The translations under genes were made by a program, and so were the position numbers. Shown piece by piece: positions 55,080-64,000 of a DNA stretch of 64,000 bases. The notes beneath the pieces were generated by a model, which did no database searches, was not told where the DNA came from, and saw only the letters and a list, made by a program, of their open reading frames with translations. The stretch lies in the NCBI GenBank assembly GCA_020881915.1, contig JAJFPB010000003.1, positions 558,001 through 622,000 on the forward strand. The letters are read 5' to 3'. The DNA is from Paramyrothecium sp. XJ0827 (Eukaryota > Ascomycota > Sordariomycetes > Hypocreales > Stachybotryaceae). The first letter of the stretch is position 1. Each line of letters opens with the position of its first letter.

Positions 55080-56817
55080 AGCGTTTCTGATGGAAAGGGT
55101 TGATACGTTGGATCAAAACTCCAACTTCCGCATTGTAGGCTTTGGCAAATCGCAGTTATTGCTGGGTTTTGGCCTTTTAATATATGATTGGGGTGGATAG
55201 TAATTAAACAAAAAGTCAGACAACAATTGATCTTGACACAGAACAACTTCGTGGCGGTTAATCCAAGTCTTATTGATCGTGTGCCTCAATGCTGCAAGCC
55301 TCGTGATATATAACAGAATCAGTTTGGACCTCAACGCAAACTCATACTGTAAACTGCGCTTGAGTTCCCAAATAGTTGGGTTGCTAAAGTTCATCGTCGA
55401 TTACTTCGGACAGGCATTGAGATCTTAAGAAACTGATTAGATGAAAGTGTGTAGCTAGAGACCCGCTTGCCAGTGACAGAGCTGGCTCCCATTTTTCATG
55501 CTGCTAGATCGTTCCCAAATAGCAGTGCTCACTCAGCGAGTTTGAACTCTAGACAATCATGCCGGTGGATTGCTCATGTATCCCAAGCGTACTCGATGTG
55601 GAATGCTTGCCTCTTCGGCGCGTAAAATCTACTCATTGCGCCAGGCATCATGATTTGAGGAGCATGTTCATGCTTCCGACACTTCCTCTAAATTCCTCAG
55701 GGAATATCTTGGTTGAAATTGGCCACACAGTGGGTGCTGAGACAACATCACATTCATGACTAAGCCAGCCCAGCCCTTGCTGACGCATCAATTGTGCACG
55801 CCCACACGTCCAAGTTGGTACGAGATGATTGTCAGAAATCCTTCTTCATTTCTTCCCAAGGAGTGCCCTGTGTATTTTGGTCTGAAGGAATTGAAGCTGA
55901 CTAGTTCCAATTGTCGTTATGCAAGTAAGGCGATGTAAACAGGTGTTCAGTGACATATTTTATGACTCCCCCACACATGTTGAGGTCAGGTCTTATGACC
56001 CAAGCAATGCTTCTATTAGCCGGGTTGAAATCGCACAAGTGGAATGATCGAAAGGGTGTATCACCGCCTTGAAGTGCGCTAACATGCGTGAGCTAACCCA
56101 GTGCGTGTCTTAAATTCCATGTTACGAATTTCGAATCAGAACCGAAAGCTGACCAACAGCATGACTTGCATGGTGAGATCGCAGTGTCTCCATCGGTTTC
56201 GGAATCTGATGATGTCCTATGAGCTGACCTTGCAGCATGAGGCCAGAGCTCAAGTAAATAACGACGGGCATGTTAGCCGTTATTGTCCCTCAGCCCTCCG
56301 GTGTGGGGAGAGCAGGTTTGAAAAGATCTTGAATGTGAGTCAAAAGCTGAAACATGCATTCCAGAAGAACACGCAATAGCATACCAAACAATTGTCACAG
56401 CCAGTTTGAGCCGATGGCCCGAAGGCTTTTCCTTAACACTAGGAATAATTACATTATCTTCTTCTTTTGGCCCATTTTGGCGTGGGAACATCTAGCTGCT
56501 GGGAACGGAGGAACTAGAGAAAGGGTAAAAAAAGCCATGTGGTATGCCGACGAAATACTGCGCGACGAGGAATTCTGCTCGAGTCTCAAAGAGGTCAGCT
56601 CGCACGTATCAATATTGTTCGCTTGTGAGACCTGAGCTCCTTCAAAGTTTTACATGACCATGTGGCTCAGGATCAACGCCTTGTCATGCACAAAGCGTGA
56701 AATCATGTGCAAGACAGATCAATCGCCGCAAATAATATAAAAAGGCGGCATGAGAGGCTTTAAAAATGTGCTCATACAGACATCTATACCTGCAAGAAGA
56801 GCTCAGTAAACTCGAAA
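55080..56817. other. Intergenic with TATA box for the next gene
   Basis: No supported gene in 1.7 kb; open frames such as 56354-56635 are short and not recognisable. ATATAAAAAGG at 56735-56745 lies 73 bp before the ATG of the Cys-rich protein and looks like its TATA box. Confidence 0.5.
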
Positions 56818-57444
56818 ATGCAATTCAAAACTCTTGCTGTAGGCTCAACTTTGAGTACCGCTCTTGTGGCTGCGGCCCCCAGCATTTTAGGACAGCCTTG
56901 CGGCTTCGGCATTTTGAAATGTCCTCCTGGTCTCACCTGCGTCCCGAACAACATCTTCTGTACGGATACTAGCTTTTGCCTCGGCCGGTGCGTCCTGGCG
57001 CCAGGCCCTGTCCCGCAGCCTACTACCATCGTCCATCCGGCGCCGCCAAAGCCACCTTCGACATCGTCTAGAAGATCAACGACCTCTTCCCAGAGACCAA
57101 CGACATCGACCCAACGACCCACGTCAACCACTCGAAGGCCGACCTCCCGGTCGTCATCACCGACACCGTCTGTCACCTCAAGAAACGAGTACCCATTCTG
57201 CGGCGGCTTCACACCGTTTCCTCCACCGCGTTGCCCTGATAACACGACATGCATCGATGATACACGTTATCCATACTGGCGCATGATAGCAGATTTGCCG
57301 GGTATCTGCGTAACAGATGATCTAGAGTTCTGCGGAGGGTTTGCAAGTCTGCCATGCTCAGAGGGATACCAATGTTACGAAGACCCGAGGTCAGGTTGTG
57401 ATCCAATCAGAGGAGATGCAGACTGTGGTGGTATATGTCTGTAA
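56818..57444 (+). CDS. Small secreted cysteine-rich protein with Ser/Thr/Arg linker
   Basis: A single exon of 208 aa. The signal peptide is MQFKTLAVGSTLSTALVAAA. A first Cys-rich module (CGFGILKCPPGLTC ... CLGRC, six Cys) is followed by a 60-residue Pro/Ser/Thr/Arg linker with repeated RPTTST/RRPTS units. Two related modules come next: FCGGFTPFPPPRCPDNTTC ... PGIC and FCGGFASLPCSEGYQC ... DCGGIC, ten Cys together. Similar CGG..C..G..C..DP....DC.GIC modules are common in unnamed ascomycete secreted proteins. The 16 Cys suggest eight disulphides and an extracellular location. An effector or wall-binding role is possible but not shown. Confidence 0.8.
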   Translation: MQFKTLAVGSTLSTALVAAAPSILGQPCGFGILKCPPGLTCVPNNIFCTDTSFCLGRCVLAPGPVPQPTTIVHPAPPKPPSTSSRRSTTSSQRPTTSTQRPTSTTRRPTSRSSSPTPSVTSRNEYPFCGGFTPFPPPRCPDNTTCIDDTRYPYWRMIADLPGICVTDDLEFCGGFASLPCSEGYQCYEDPRSGCDPIRGDADCGGICL

Positions 57445-58361
57445 GGGATAAAGCCAAGAGAAGCGGCAGCATAACGCACAAAGTTTGCCGCATTTAGGGA
57501 GTTTCCGTTGAGACCTCCCCAAGTCCAATGTGTGGACTTATCTGGTAGCTAGGACCTTCCTCATTTTGAAGACAATTTGATGGCATTATCGGTCCTCCTC
57601 ACCAGTGATCCCTTAAGCTCCGCCTTCTGTGCGTGTTGATTTCGTACTATCAAATAGCAGGCCACGGTACACCGCACAATTATACTATCCGGAAACCCAG
57701 TTTTTTCAAGTCAATTATCCTCTGCGAAAGTTTCCGGAGCTACGCCATTGCCTAAAGGATGAACCCATCTCCGTAAGGCGTTCAAGAGACCCAAGAGTAA
57801 CGAAGATTCTCTGTGCGACCCGAATCACGGAGTATCTCTAGGGCAGAACATATAGATGGATGCTTGTGTCTCGAGTAAAAAGAGTGACGAATAGATAGCC
57901 GAGGTAAGAACTGACATGGTGAAGCACGCGCACAACACGTAGAGCTAATTCGACAATGGGTGATGCCTAGGGTGGGAAGCCCCCAATACATTTAAAATCA
58001 AGCTTCGTATTTAAAAATTAATGAGCATGGATTGGATGCCCATGCAATATCTCATAATCGTGCACGGTTTGCAAGATATTCTCTCATGATGCACACAGTG
58101 GAAGGGCTTTGAGGTCGCTTCACAAATGGTGGTACTCATGGTCGATACGAGCTGCTCTCTAAATTCGCCTCAAGGTAGAATACAGTGCACGCTTGACAAC
58201 ATCTCTCCACTTGCCCTTTGAATAATCACCTAACCCCCATTTCTTCACCAGTCGTCTCTAAGTATCAAGTGACCCAAGAATAGAAATTGTATTGTCCTGT
58301 TCCTCTCTTTCCCAACCATATTTATCAAGCCAAGACAGTAGCCTTGACGTGCCAGATTTAA
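57445..58361. other. Convergent intergenic, no gene seen
   Basis: Stretch of 917 bp between the stops of the Cys-rich protein and the SnoaL-like protein. No recognisable coding sequence. Confidence 0.5.
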
Positions 58362-58953
58362 TTAAGTAGGAACATTCTTGATGTGCATGTTGTAGTAGAA
58401 GGTGATCTGATCTTGAGTTGTATCCGCTTCTGTAATCAGCCAAGAGCATTTGTCCAAGGTGAGAAAGTCGGTGCCATTGAACTCGATGGGAGTTCCTTGA
58501 GCAAGCGGTCTAATTTGCCCGGTCATTATTTTGTTGGTGGTGAGAACTCGTAGTCACTTACGTTGGGTGCGTAGGGTTTGCCCCGACGATGCCATGCAAT
58601 GTCCATCTGATAGCGTTCTGGTACTCGAAGCCAACCCATCGTCGAACCTCAAACTTGTACTCATCCCAATTGAGGCGTGCACCTTGGATGAACCCCAGGA
58701 ACTCATTCTTAGTGGAGGCGGTAATGGGAATACTGCCATTTGGGCCATACGGAAAGCGATCGGCATATAAAGTGAAATCCGGATGAATGATCCGGTCAGC
58801 CACTGAGTAGTCACCATCCCAGAGTTTCAGATAGTCGTTGATAATCTGTTCATGATATGCCTGGTCTGGAACACCGTTCCGGCAGCATGAATCACCATTG
58901 GCTGAAGCCAGGAAGAGCTGAAGAAGGAGCAGGCCAATTGAGAGGGAACGCAT
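58362..58953 (-). CDS. Secreted SnoaL/NTF2-like protein
   Basis: Exons 58953-58562 and 58509-58362 give 179 aa. I chose ATG 58953 because it starts a clean signal peptide (MRSLSIGLLLLQLFLASANG); the frame is open up to 59001. The mature part, DQAYHEQIINDYLKLWDGDYSVADRIIHPDFTLYADRFP, then FLGFIQGAR, then GFEYQNAIRWTLHGIV, has the pattern of SnoaL-like polyketide-cyclase/NTF2-fold proteins. In those, an N-terminal helix is followed by a cone-shaped beta sheet. Two adjacent Cys (CC) stand after the signal site. Secretion is unusual for an enzyme of this fold. Function unknown. Confidence 0.75.
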
Positions 58954-60862
58954 TGTGGAGAGAAGGATGAGAAGCTGGCTTGAGTTGAGCGATGGTGGCA
59001 TAGCGTACGAAACTTGGGGAATCTTGTGCCTTTTAAGTTCTCCACTCCCCTGTCATCGAGAAAGCTTCAGACATCATGGCAGTGCGGTAAGGTGTCTTGC
59101 CAACGCGCCAAGCCGAGTTACGCACGCAAGTGGTCGGATACGTGCGAAAGCGATGGCTTACGCGCGAGAGCGAGAAGACCTTACGTGCGTAACTGATAGC
59201 CTCAGGCACATAGTTGTGCTCAATCTCATTTTGGAAATATTCTTGTCCGAAGCTTTCGAACGCCAAGCTAGGAAAGGCTTTGATGAGTTCCCTGTTACAA
59301 AAGACAATGGGAGCATAGGCAAAAGATAATTTTCTTGAGTTTAGCGATAAACCAAAATGATGGCGCCCGACTCGGAATACCGACAAGCGCGAACGATAAC
59401 CAGGTTACTGTGCCTTGGGGCTTATTACATAGTGGAACATGCTAAGTTCATGTGCGCTGAGTTACCACCTCTGGTAAGCTATGGATTACGGCTCCGCCCA
59501 CAATTTACAAGGTTACTGAGACACACGATGTGCGCGATGAGTATTTCTGACCTTTCCCAAAATATATTCGGGCCTTTCTGATTACAGCAGCGAGCGCTTT
59601 ACACGCGACTGGCGAGATTGGGCTCGGTTCGTTATCGACCCAACTTCTGTGGTCGGCGACGAACCTAAGAGATCCACCTGTGAGCCTTGGCCCCGAATCC
59701 GGGCTGGTTTTACCAAACATGGGCCAGGCAGGGAGCTCAGCCAGGTGACCTCCGCGCAAGTCAGTAATATCCTAGGCAATCTAGATACTGAAAAAAAGAA
59801 AGGGGACAAGAATTGTTACAGTATTGAGCTATTTAAAGGTGGACTGGTTGTCAAGTTCCGATTTCGTTGTTTGTCACTGTGGAATCCCGCCGGCGAAATA
59901 AGGAGTTGTCGCTGATTACTGAAAGCTCAGGGATATTCTTCTGAGTACTTGCACTTCCATGACTAAGAACACATGAGCCTACGGCGTGGACTGGAGTGAA
60001 AGGGTATCAATAGTTCATTATGTGGCCCAAATTATGACCGACAACTCAGCCCGTGCAAGCATCGAAGTTGCACTAACATTCTTGGCTTCGTTCTTTCCGC
60101 CCGTGATTGATACTGCCCAGATCCAAGCCATCGTGAGCCAGCAACGTCAACACAGCAGCCAGGCCAGAAAAAAAATAATCCAAACCAGCAGTTCATCAGT
60201 TGGTGATTGCTGTTGTTCTAGCACTCCGCCACCCAGATGTGCCATAAACCTTCATTCCTGTTGATTTCACTCAAAGCCATCAAGGCCTAACTAACTTGAT
60301 GCAGGAAACGGACTTAGCTCTCGATTCACTAGGATGCAAATTGCTCTCAAAGCTGTCGCTCTTGAGCATTGAAGTGTTATGGAGGTGTGATTATCCGTGG
60401 AGGAAAAGGGAAGCTACGCTGCACTAATACGAACCTCAGTAGGTTTTCTGCTATCTCATAGTCCTCAATATTCCCTGCTGCAATCACTTCCACTCTTCCA
60501 CCCATAACTCACAGCTTAAAGATCCTCTTTCGAACTCATCCAGTTGTTTTAGCTTTCCTCACGAGCGATTGGTACAATGGTGACCCGCAAAGTCGATGCC
60601 GTTGGTGGGATGACACCAATTTGTCAGCAATCCAAAGTTGCTTTGTTGCTGACTTGCTTCGGGGGCTTGAGCCAAATCCTACCTCAGAACAGGGGAACCG
60701 GTCGTCTCCAGGGCAGAGAAATGCTCTTTTGAAGGTCGCCCTTTAGTCATTGCGCCATGAATGGGACGCTGCTTCTTCGCGTCTCCACCTAAGCATCGTC
60801 AGGGCTAGATAACGAACCTACGCACGCCACAAGTGTGCTGATGATTGCACGCTGACCAGCGC
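58954..60862. other. Gene-poor divergent region, no gene seen
   Basis: Lies between the SnoaL-like gene and the second Zn2Cys6 gene. Open frames (for example 59986-60264) lack any recognisable feature. Confidence 0.5.
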
Positions 60863-62185
60863 ATGGCCATCATGATACACGTTGACCCTCTCAAAGCGCA
60901 GAACAGACGCGCCTGCGACCGTTGTCACCAATCTAAGCTCAAGTGTGTGCTTGAAGGCAGCCAGAAATGCCGCCGGTGTTTACGAAACAAAACCGATTGC
61001 ACTTTCAGCCCGGCCAACCGTAATCGACGGACCCGGCCACGGGATCCATTGCCTACCCTACTTGATTGCACGGATCTGCAACCAAGCGGTCGGTCAGAAA
61101 TTGATTTCGATTGGACACTTCTCTCGGAGACGTCTCCTCTGGCGACCTTTGGACTCGATACTGAGGCGTGTTTGGGCACGACAGCTTCGCCATTCACTTC
61201 CAACCCCGTTCACTTCGAGCATGAGAGCCACAGTCGCCAGCGGAATGTTCTGACGCATCACCATAGCCACGATCGGCTAAACAATTTGGCTTTGATGCCT
61301 GGATTTTCGTCTTTAAACTCCACATTCGTACCGTCGATGCTCGCAACGAATACCGATGCCGATGCCGGTGTTGGCGGCTTGCTAGTGCCTGAACCCGACA
61401 CACGTGCGCATCAGGCTGATGGCCACCGCACCCCGGGGGATTCAGCCTTATCCCCAGATTCGGGCCAGGAAACCACAGGAGACGACGAGAAATTAACCGG
61501 CCTGGCTTTATGGACGGACAAGTTGATGCAACTGAATGTGAAACTCATTCAGCACATACAGTCTCTTCCGCGCGTAAATCTTGAAAGCCTACGTCAAGAC
61601 AACGACAATAGCCCACTCCCTGTCCCGGACCAGAGCCATGATCCGGATCAAACTTTTCATCTTAGCGAGGCCCTCATTGACACGCTCATCGGACTATTCC
61701 CGAAGTCATCATCGCAAGACTTGACGGCGGCCGGCGACAAGGACAACCTCACCGTGCGTTTCTGTTCAGACGAAGCCTTGTTTCTTTTGATCCTTTCTAC
61801 TTATCTACGTTTCCTAGAGATGCACAATAGGGTCTTACGCTACATACTGGCTCGCCTGACTCATAAAGATGGGGGCGTGGGCAAAGGACCCTGTTTGTAT
61901 TCACCGAAACTGGTTGTAGGGTCATTTGCGTTGGCAAGTACGTCCGACATACGGCCCATGTTCTTCATCAGTCTGATGGAGACCATGGTCACTCGAGCAA
62001 AAAGCCTCTTTCACAACTTAGCTTCCGTGAAGCAAGACAAGGCACACCGAGGCAGCCAAGAGTGCTTTGATAGCTTGCCAGCTGTTCTTGAACATGACTT
62101 GGCTCTGCAGGCAGTTCAAGCAAGAGAGGAGGTGGTTTTGGCTATAGTAGGGCACGTGAAGACCGCATTATCACGGGTTTTCTGA
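60863..62185 (+). CDS. Zn2Cys6 transcription factor (AflR-like layout)
   Basis: A single exon of 440 aa from ATG 60863; the frame is open slightly further upstream but without an ATG. RACDRCHQSKLKC, then CRRCLRNKTDC, is a complete Zn2Cys6 cluster near the N-terminus, followed by the basic linker RNRRTRPRDP. A Ser/Asp/Pro-rich middle follows. The C-terminal region (DEALFLLILSTYLRFLEMHNRVLRYI, then VVGSFALASTSDIRPMFFISLMETMVTRAKSLFHNL) resembles the C-terminal domain of AflR-type regulators of secondary metabolism. No metabolite backbone gene is seen nearby; its targets may lie outside the window or have been lost to the decayed region on its right. There is no visible CCGCGG or ACGTGGGG box linking it to the other blocks. 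Confidence 0.85.
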   Translation: MAIMIHVDPLKAQNRRACDRCHQSKLKCVLEGSQKCRRCLRNKTDCTFSPANRNRRTRPRDPLPTLLDCTDLQPSGRSEIDFDWTLLSETSPLATFGLDTEACLGTTASPFTSNPVHFEHESHSRQRNVLTHHHSHDRLNNLALMPGFSSLNSTFVPSMLATNTDADAGVGGLLVPEPDTRAHQADGHRTPGDSALSPDSGQETTGDDEKLTGLALWTDKLMQLNVKLIQHIQSLPRVNLESLRQDNDNSPLPVPDQSHDPDQTFHLSEALIDTLIGLFPKSSSQDLTAAGDKDNLTVRFCSDEALFLLILSTYLRFLEMHNRVLRYILARLTHKDGGVGKGPCLYSPKLVVGSFALASTSDIRPMFFISLMETMVTRAKSLFHNLASVKQDKAHRGSQECFDSLPAVLEHDLALQAVQAREEVVLAIVGHVKTALSRVF

Positions 62186-62799
62186 GGCAATGTTTGAATC
62201 GTTAGGCACCATGATAATATTCCAATGTTCCTAATGGCTGAACTTGCTGTCGTGATCGCTGCTCAGAGAATTAGGCCATAAAATACCACAGGCCGTAATT
62301 TTGCTGCTCTTTTCATCTTTCCTCCAGATCATTAAATTCCAATCCCTAAATAGTCCTCAGGCTGTCGCGACTTACTCTATGCGGATTTTAGCTTTTCCTC
62401 GATCTCGGCTGTATGACATAAGAGACCTATCCAAAGATATTGCGAGAAAGGCTAGATGCCGATCAAATAATCTACTTTGCATGAAGCAGGTTCTCAGTAA
62501 TGCTACTGGAGTCTGCCTGCGACAACCTCGCTGAACCCCGATGACCACATGAACAAACCCACTAGCCAAGTAAATAAGAAAGATAATTCTAGGAATCATG
62601 ACGATTGTCATGCCATATTCTATAGGTAGCTAAATCCAGCCTATAAAGGCTAGGATCAACAATAGTAGTGTTGAATAAAGTAACCTTGACTACACATCAT
62701 TACTAGATCTTGAGTTTACCTTTTCCTCATTGTGTATCCGTCTTTCCTTAGCTGCATTCAGCAGCCTTCACATCGTATCCGACATCGCGCGTAACATTA
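62186..62799. other. Transition zone, no gene seen
   Basis: A 614-bp stretch of ordinary composition after the regulator stop. It ends where the A+T-rich tract begins, with a last CpG-rich patch (ATCGTATCCGACATCGCGCG) at about 62771-62790. Confidence 0.5.
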
Positions 62800-64000
62800 G
62801 TTTTAAGAATTAATTTAAAAAAATCTAATAATTTAAATCTCCTTTATAGTAATCTAAATATAAGATACTTAAGATTTAATTTTTAAGACTTTTACTATAA
62901 ATGAAATATTATAATTATTAAGTATCTAGATATAATATATATTTTTCTACCTTAATAAAATAAGTTAATCTTCTTTTTATTACCTAAAATATCTTAAATT
63001 ACCTTATATAGCTATATAAGTATCTTTAGCCACTCTGCTTATAATTTCATATTATAATTTAACTATTTAGCTAGGAAGGGAGGGACAATAATCTATTATT
63101 CCCAAGACATATAGTTACTCTATATAGATATAGCCTGGCTATATTACGACCTGACCCAAGGCCATAACTAAACCATAGAAAACTACATAATACAATATAT
63201 AACCCCAATACTAATCTAAGGCTACTAGCCTTAAAGAAAGACTAGCCCTATAGCACTAATATAATACCTAAGGCCAGCCCCAATATACTAGCCCAAAGTA
63301 GATACTAGTATAAAAGAAGGGCTAGAAGTAAAGGACTAGTAATAAAGAGCTAGTAAAGAAAATATCTAATATAGATAAAGATCTATATAGAAGAAGATTC
63401 CTATAAATAATAAAAATATATAGAAATGGATTAAGGGATTATAATTTAATTATAATCTAGAATAAAATTAATAGATTATAATTACTAGGTAATCTAGTAC
63501 TCCAAGAAAAGGAAACTATATATATAAATAGGAGGTTCTATATATTATATCTAGACTAGAACCTACTAGTTATTAATAATATATAGTCCCTAAGATAATC
63601 TTTATTATACTATTCTCTTATAGATTAGTAATAACCCCCTTATATACTTTAAATACTTTCCTATTATTCTATCTAAGAATAAATAAACCCCTAATAATCC
63701 TTAGTTACTTTATATCTAATAATATAAAGCTACCTTTAATTATTATATATTAATAGCTCTTATTCTAGGTAATATTATTATACCTAAAGTAATATTAAAA
63801 AATAGTAAGTAAATTAACTAAGCTAATCCCTAAGGGAAAGAAGGTAGCCTACCCTATAGTACTAAGGCCTCTACCTACTAAGGTTACTTCCAAGAAAACC
63901 CCCTTAGGAAATAATATTATTATAAGTAAGGATCTAGCCTTATAATTAGACTTTAATAATAATAATAAAATTACTACCTTATAAGTAAAAATCTAAGAGA
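62800..64000. repeat. A+T-rich, RIP-like degenerate tract
   Basis: From about 62800 to the window edge the sequence is dominated by TA, AT, CTA and TAG strings and holds no long open frame. I counted a single CpG in roughly 1.2 kb (near 63147), and TpG/CpA are sparse while TpA is very abundant. Loss of CpA/TpG in favour of TpA is the signature of repeat-induced point mutation acting on repeated DNA. The source element can no longer be recognised by eye. Confidence 0.75.

Noticed and set aside
1..64000. CRISPR arrays, bacterial operons or integrated phage
   Set aside because: No regularly spaced direct repeats. Genes have spliceosomal introns and monocistronic spacing, so prokaryotic features are not expected.

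Overview
The window looks like nuclear DNA of a filamentous ascomycete (Pezizomycotina). Genes carry several short introns (mostly about 48-90 nt) with GT..AG borders and CTAAC/CTGAC branch-point boxes. Regulators are Zn2Cys6 proteins, several genes encode secreted proteins, and the right-hand 1.2 kb is an A+T-rich tract almost free of CpG, TpG and CpA, as repeat-induced point mutation (RIP) leaves behind. I could not assign genus or species. Exon coordinates were worked out by hand from splice sites and frame continuity and have not been checked against transcripts.

Left part (1-13.4 kb). After a partial glutamine-amidotransferase-like gene comes a compact four-gene group: an MFS exporter, an FAD amino-acid-oxidase/formyltransferase fusion, a LYC1-like GNAT acetyltransferase, and a protein of about 1,620 residues. 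That last protein joins an indoleamine-2,3-dioxygenase-like heme domain, a P450-reductase-like FAD/NAD(P)H module and cytochrome b5. No PKS, NRPS or terpene synthase is present. This is my best candidate for an undescribed pathway, acting on an amino acid or amine.

Peroxisomal lipid block (15.2-21.7 kb). A 2,4-dienoyl-CoA reductase (SPS19-like), a Zn2Cys6 regulator, a delta3-delta2-enoyl-CoA isomerase ending in HRL (ECI1-like) and a THEM6-like thioesterase-fold protein. Their promoters share a palindromic box, TGCCGCGGCA or a close variant, which suggests a small self-regulated regulon for unsaturated fatty-acid breakdown.

Sugar-acid catabolic block (22.4-36.1 kb). A DgoD-like galactonate-type dehydratase, a sorbitol-dehydrogenase-like MDR, a KduD-like SDR, dihydroxyacetone kinase, a DapA-family 2-keto-3-deoxy-acid aldolase, a 2-dehydropantoate-reductase-family enzyme and an anion:cation symporter (Dal5-like). 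Together they could import a sugar acid and convert it to pyruvate and triose phosphate. Four of their promoter regions contain ACGTGGGG, and G/C runs resembling carbon-catabolite-repressor sites are common.

Right part (36.5-62.2 kb). Gene density falls. There is an Hsp20 chaperone, a large secreted subtilase, two adjacent broken genes (an SDR and an AAA ATPase), a secreted hydrophobic protein with KR-spaced repeats, a siderophore-type MFS transporter with a GATA-type iron box upstream, three further secreted proteins and a second Zn2Cys6 regulator. The window ends in the RIP-like A+T-rich tract from about 62.8 kb.
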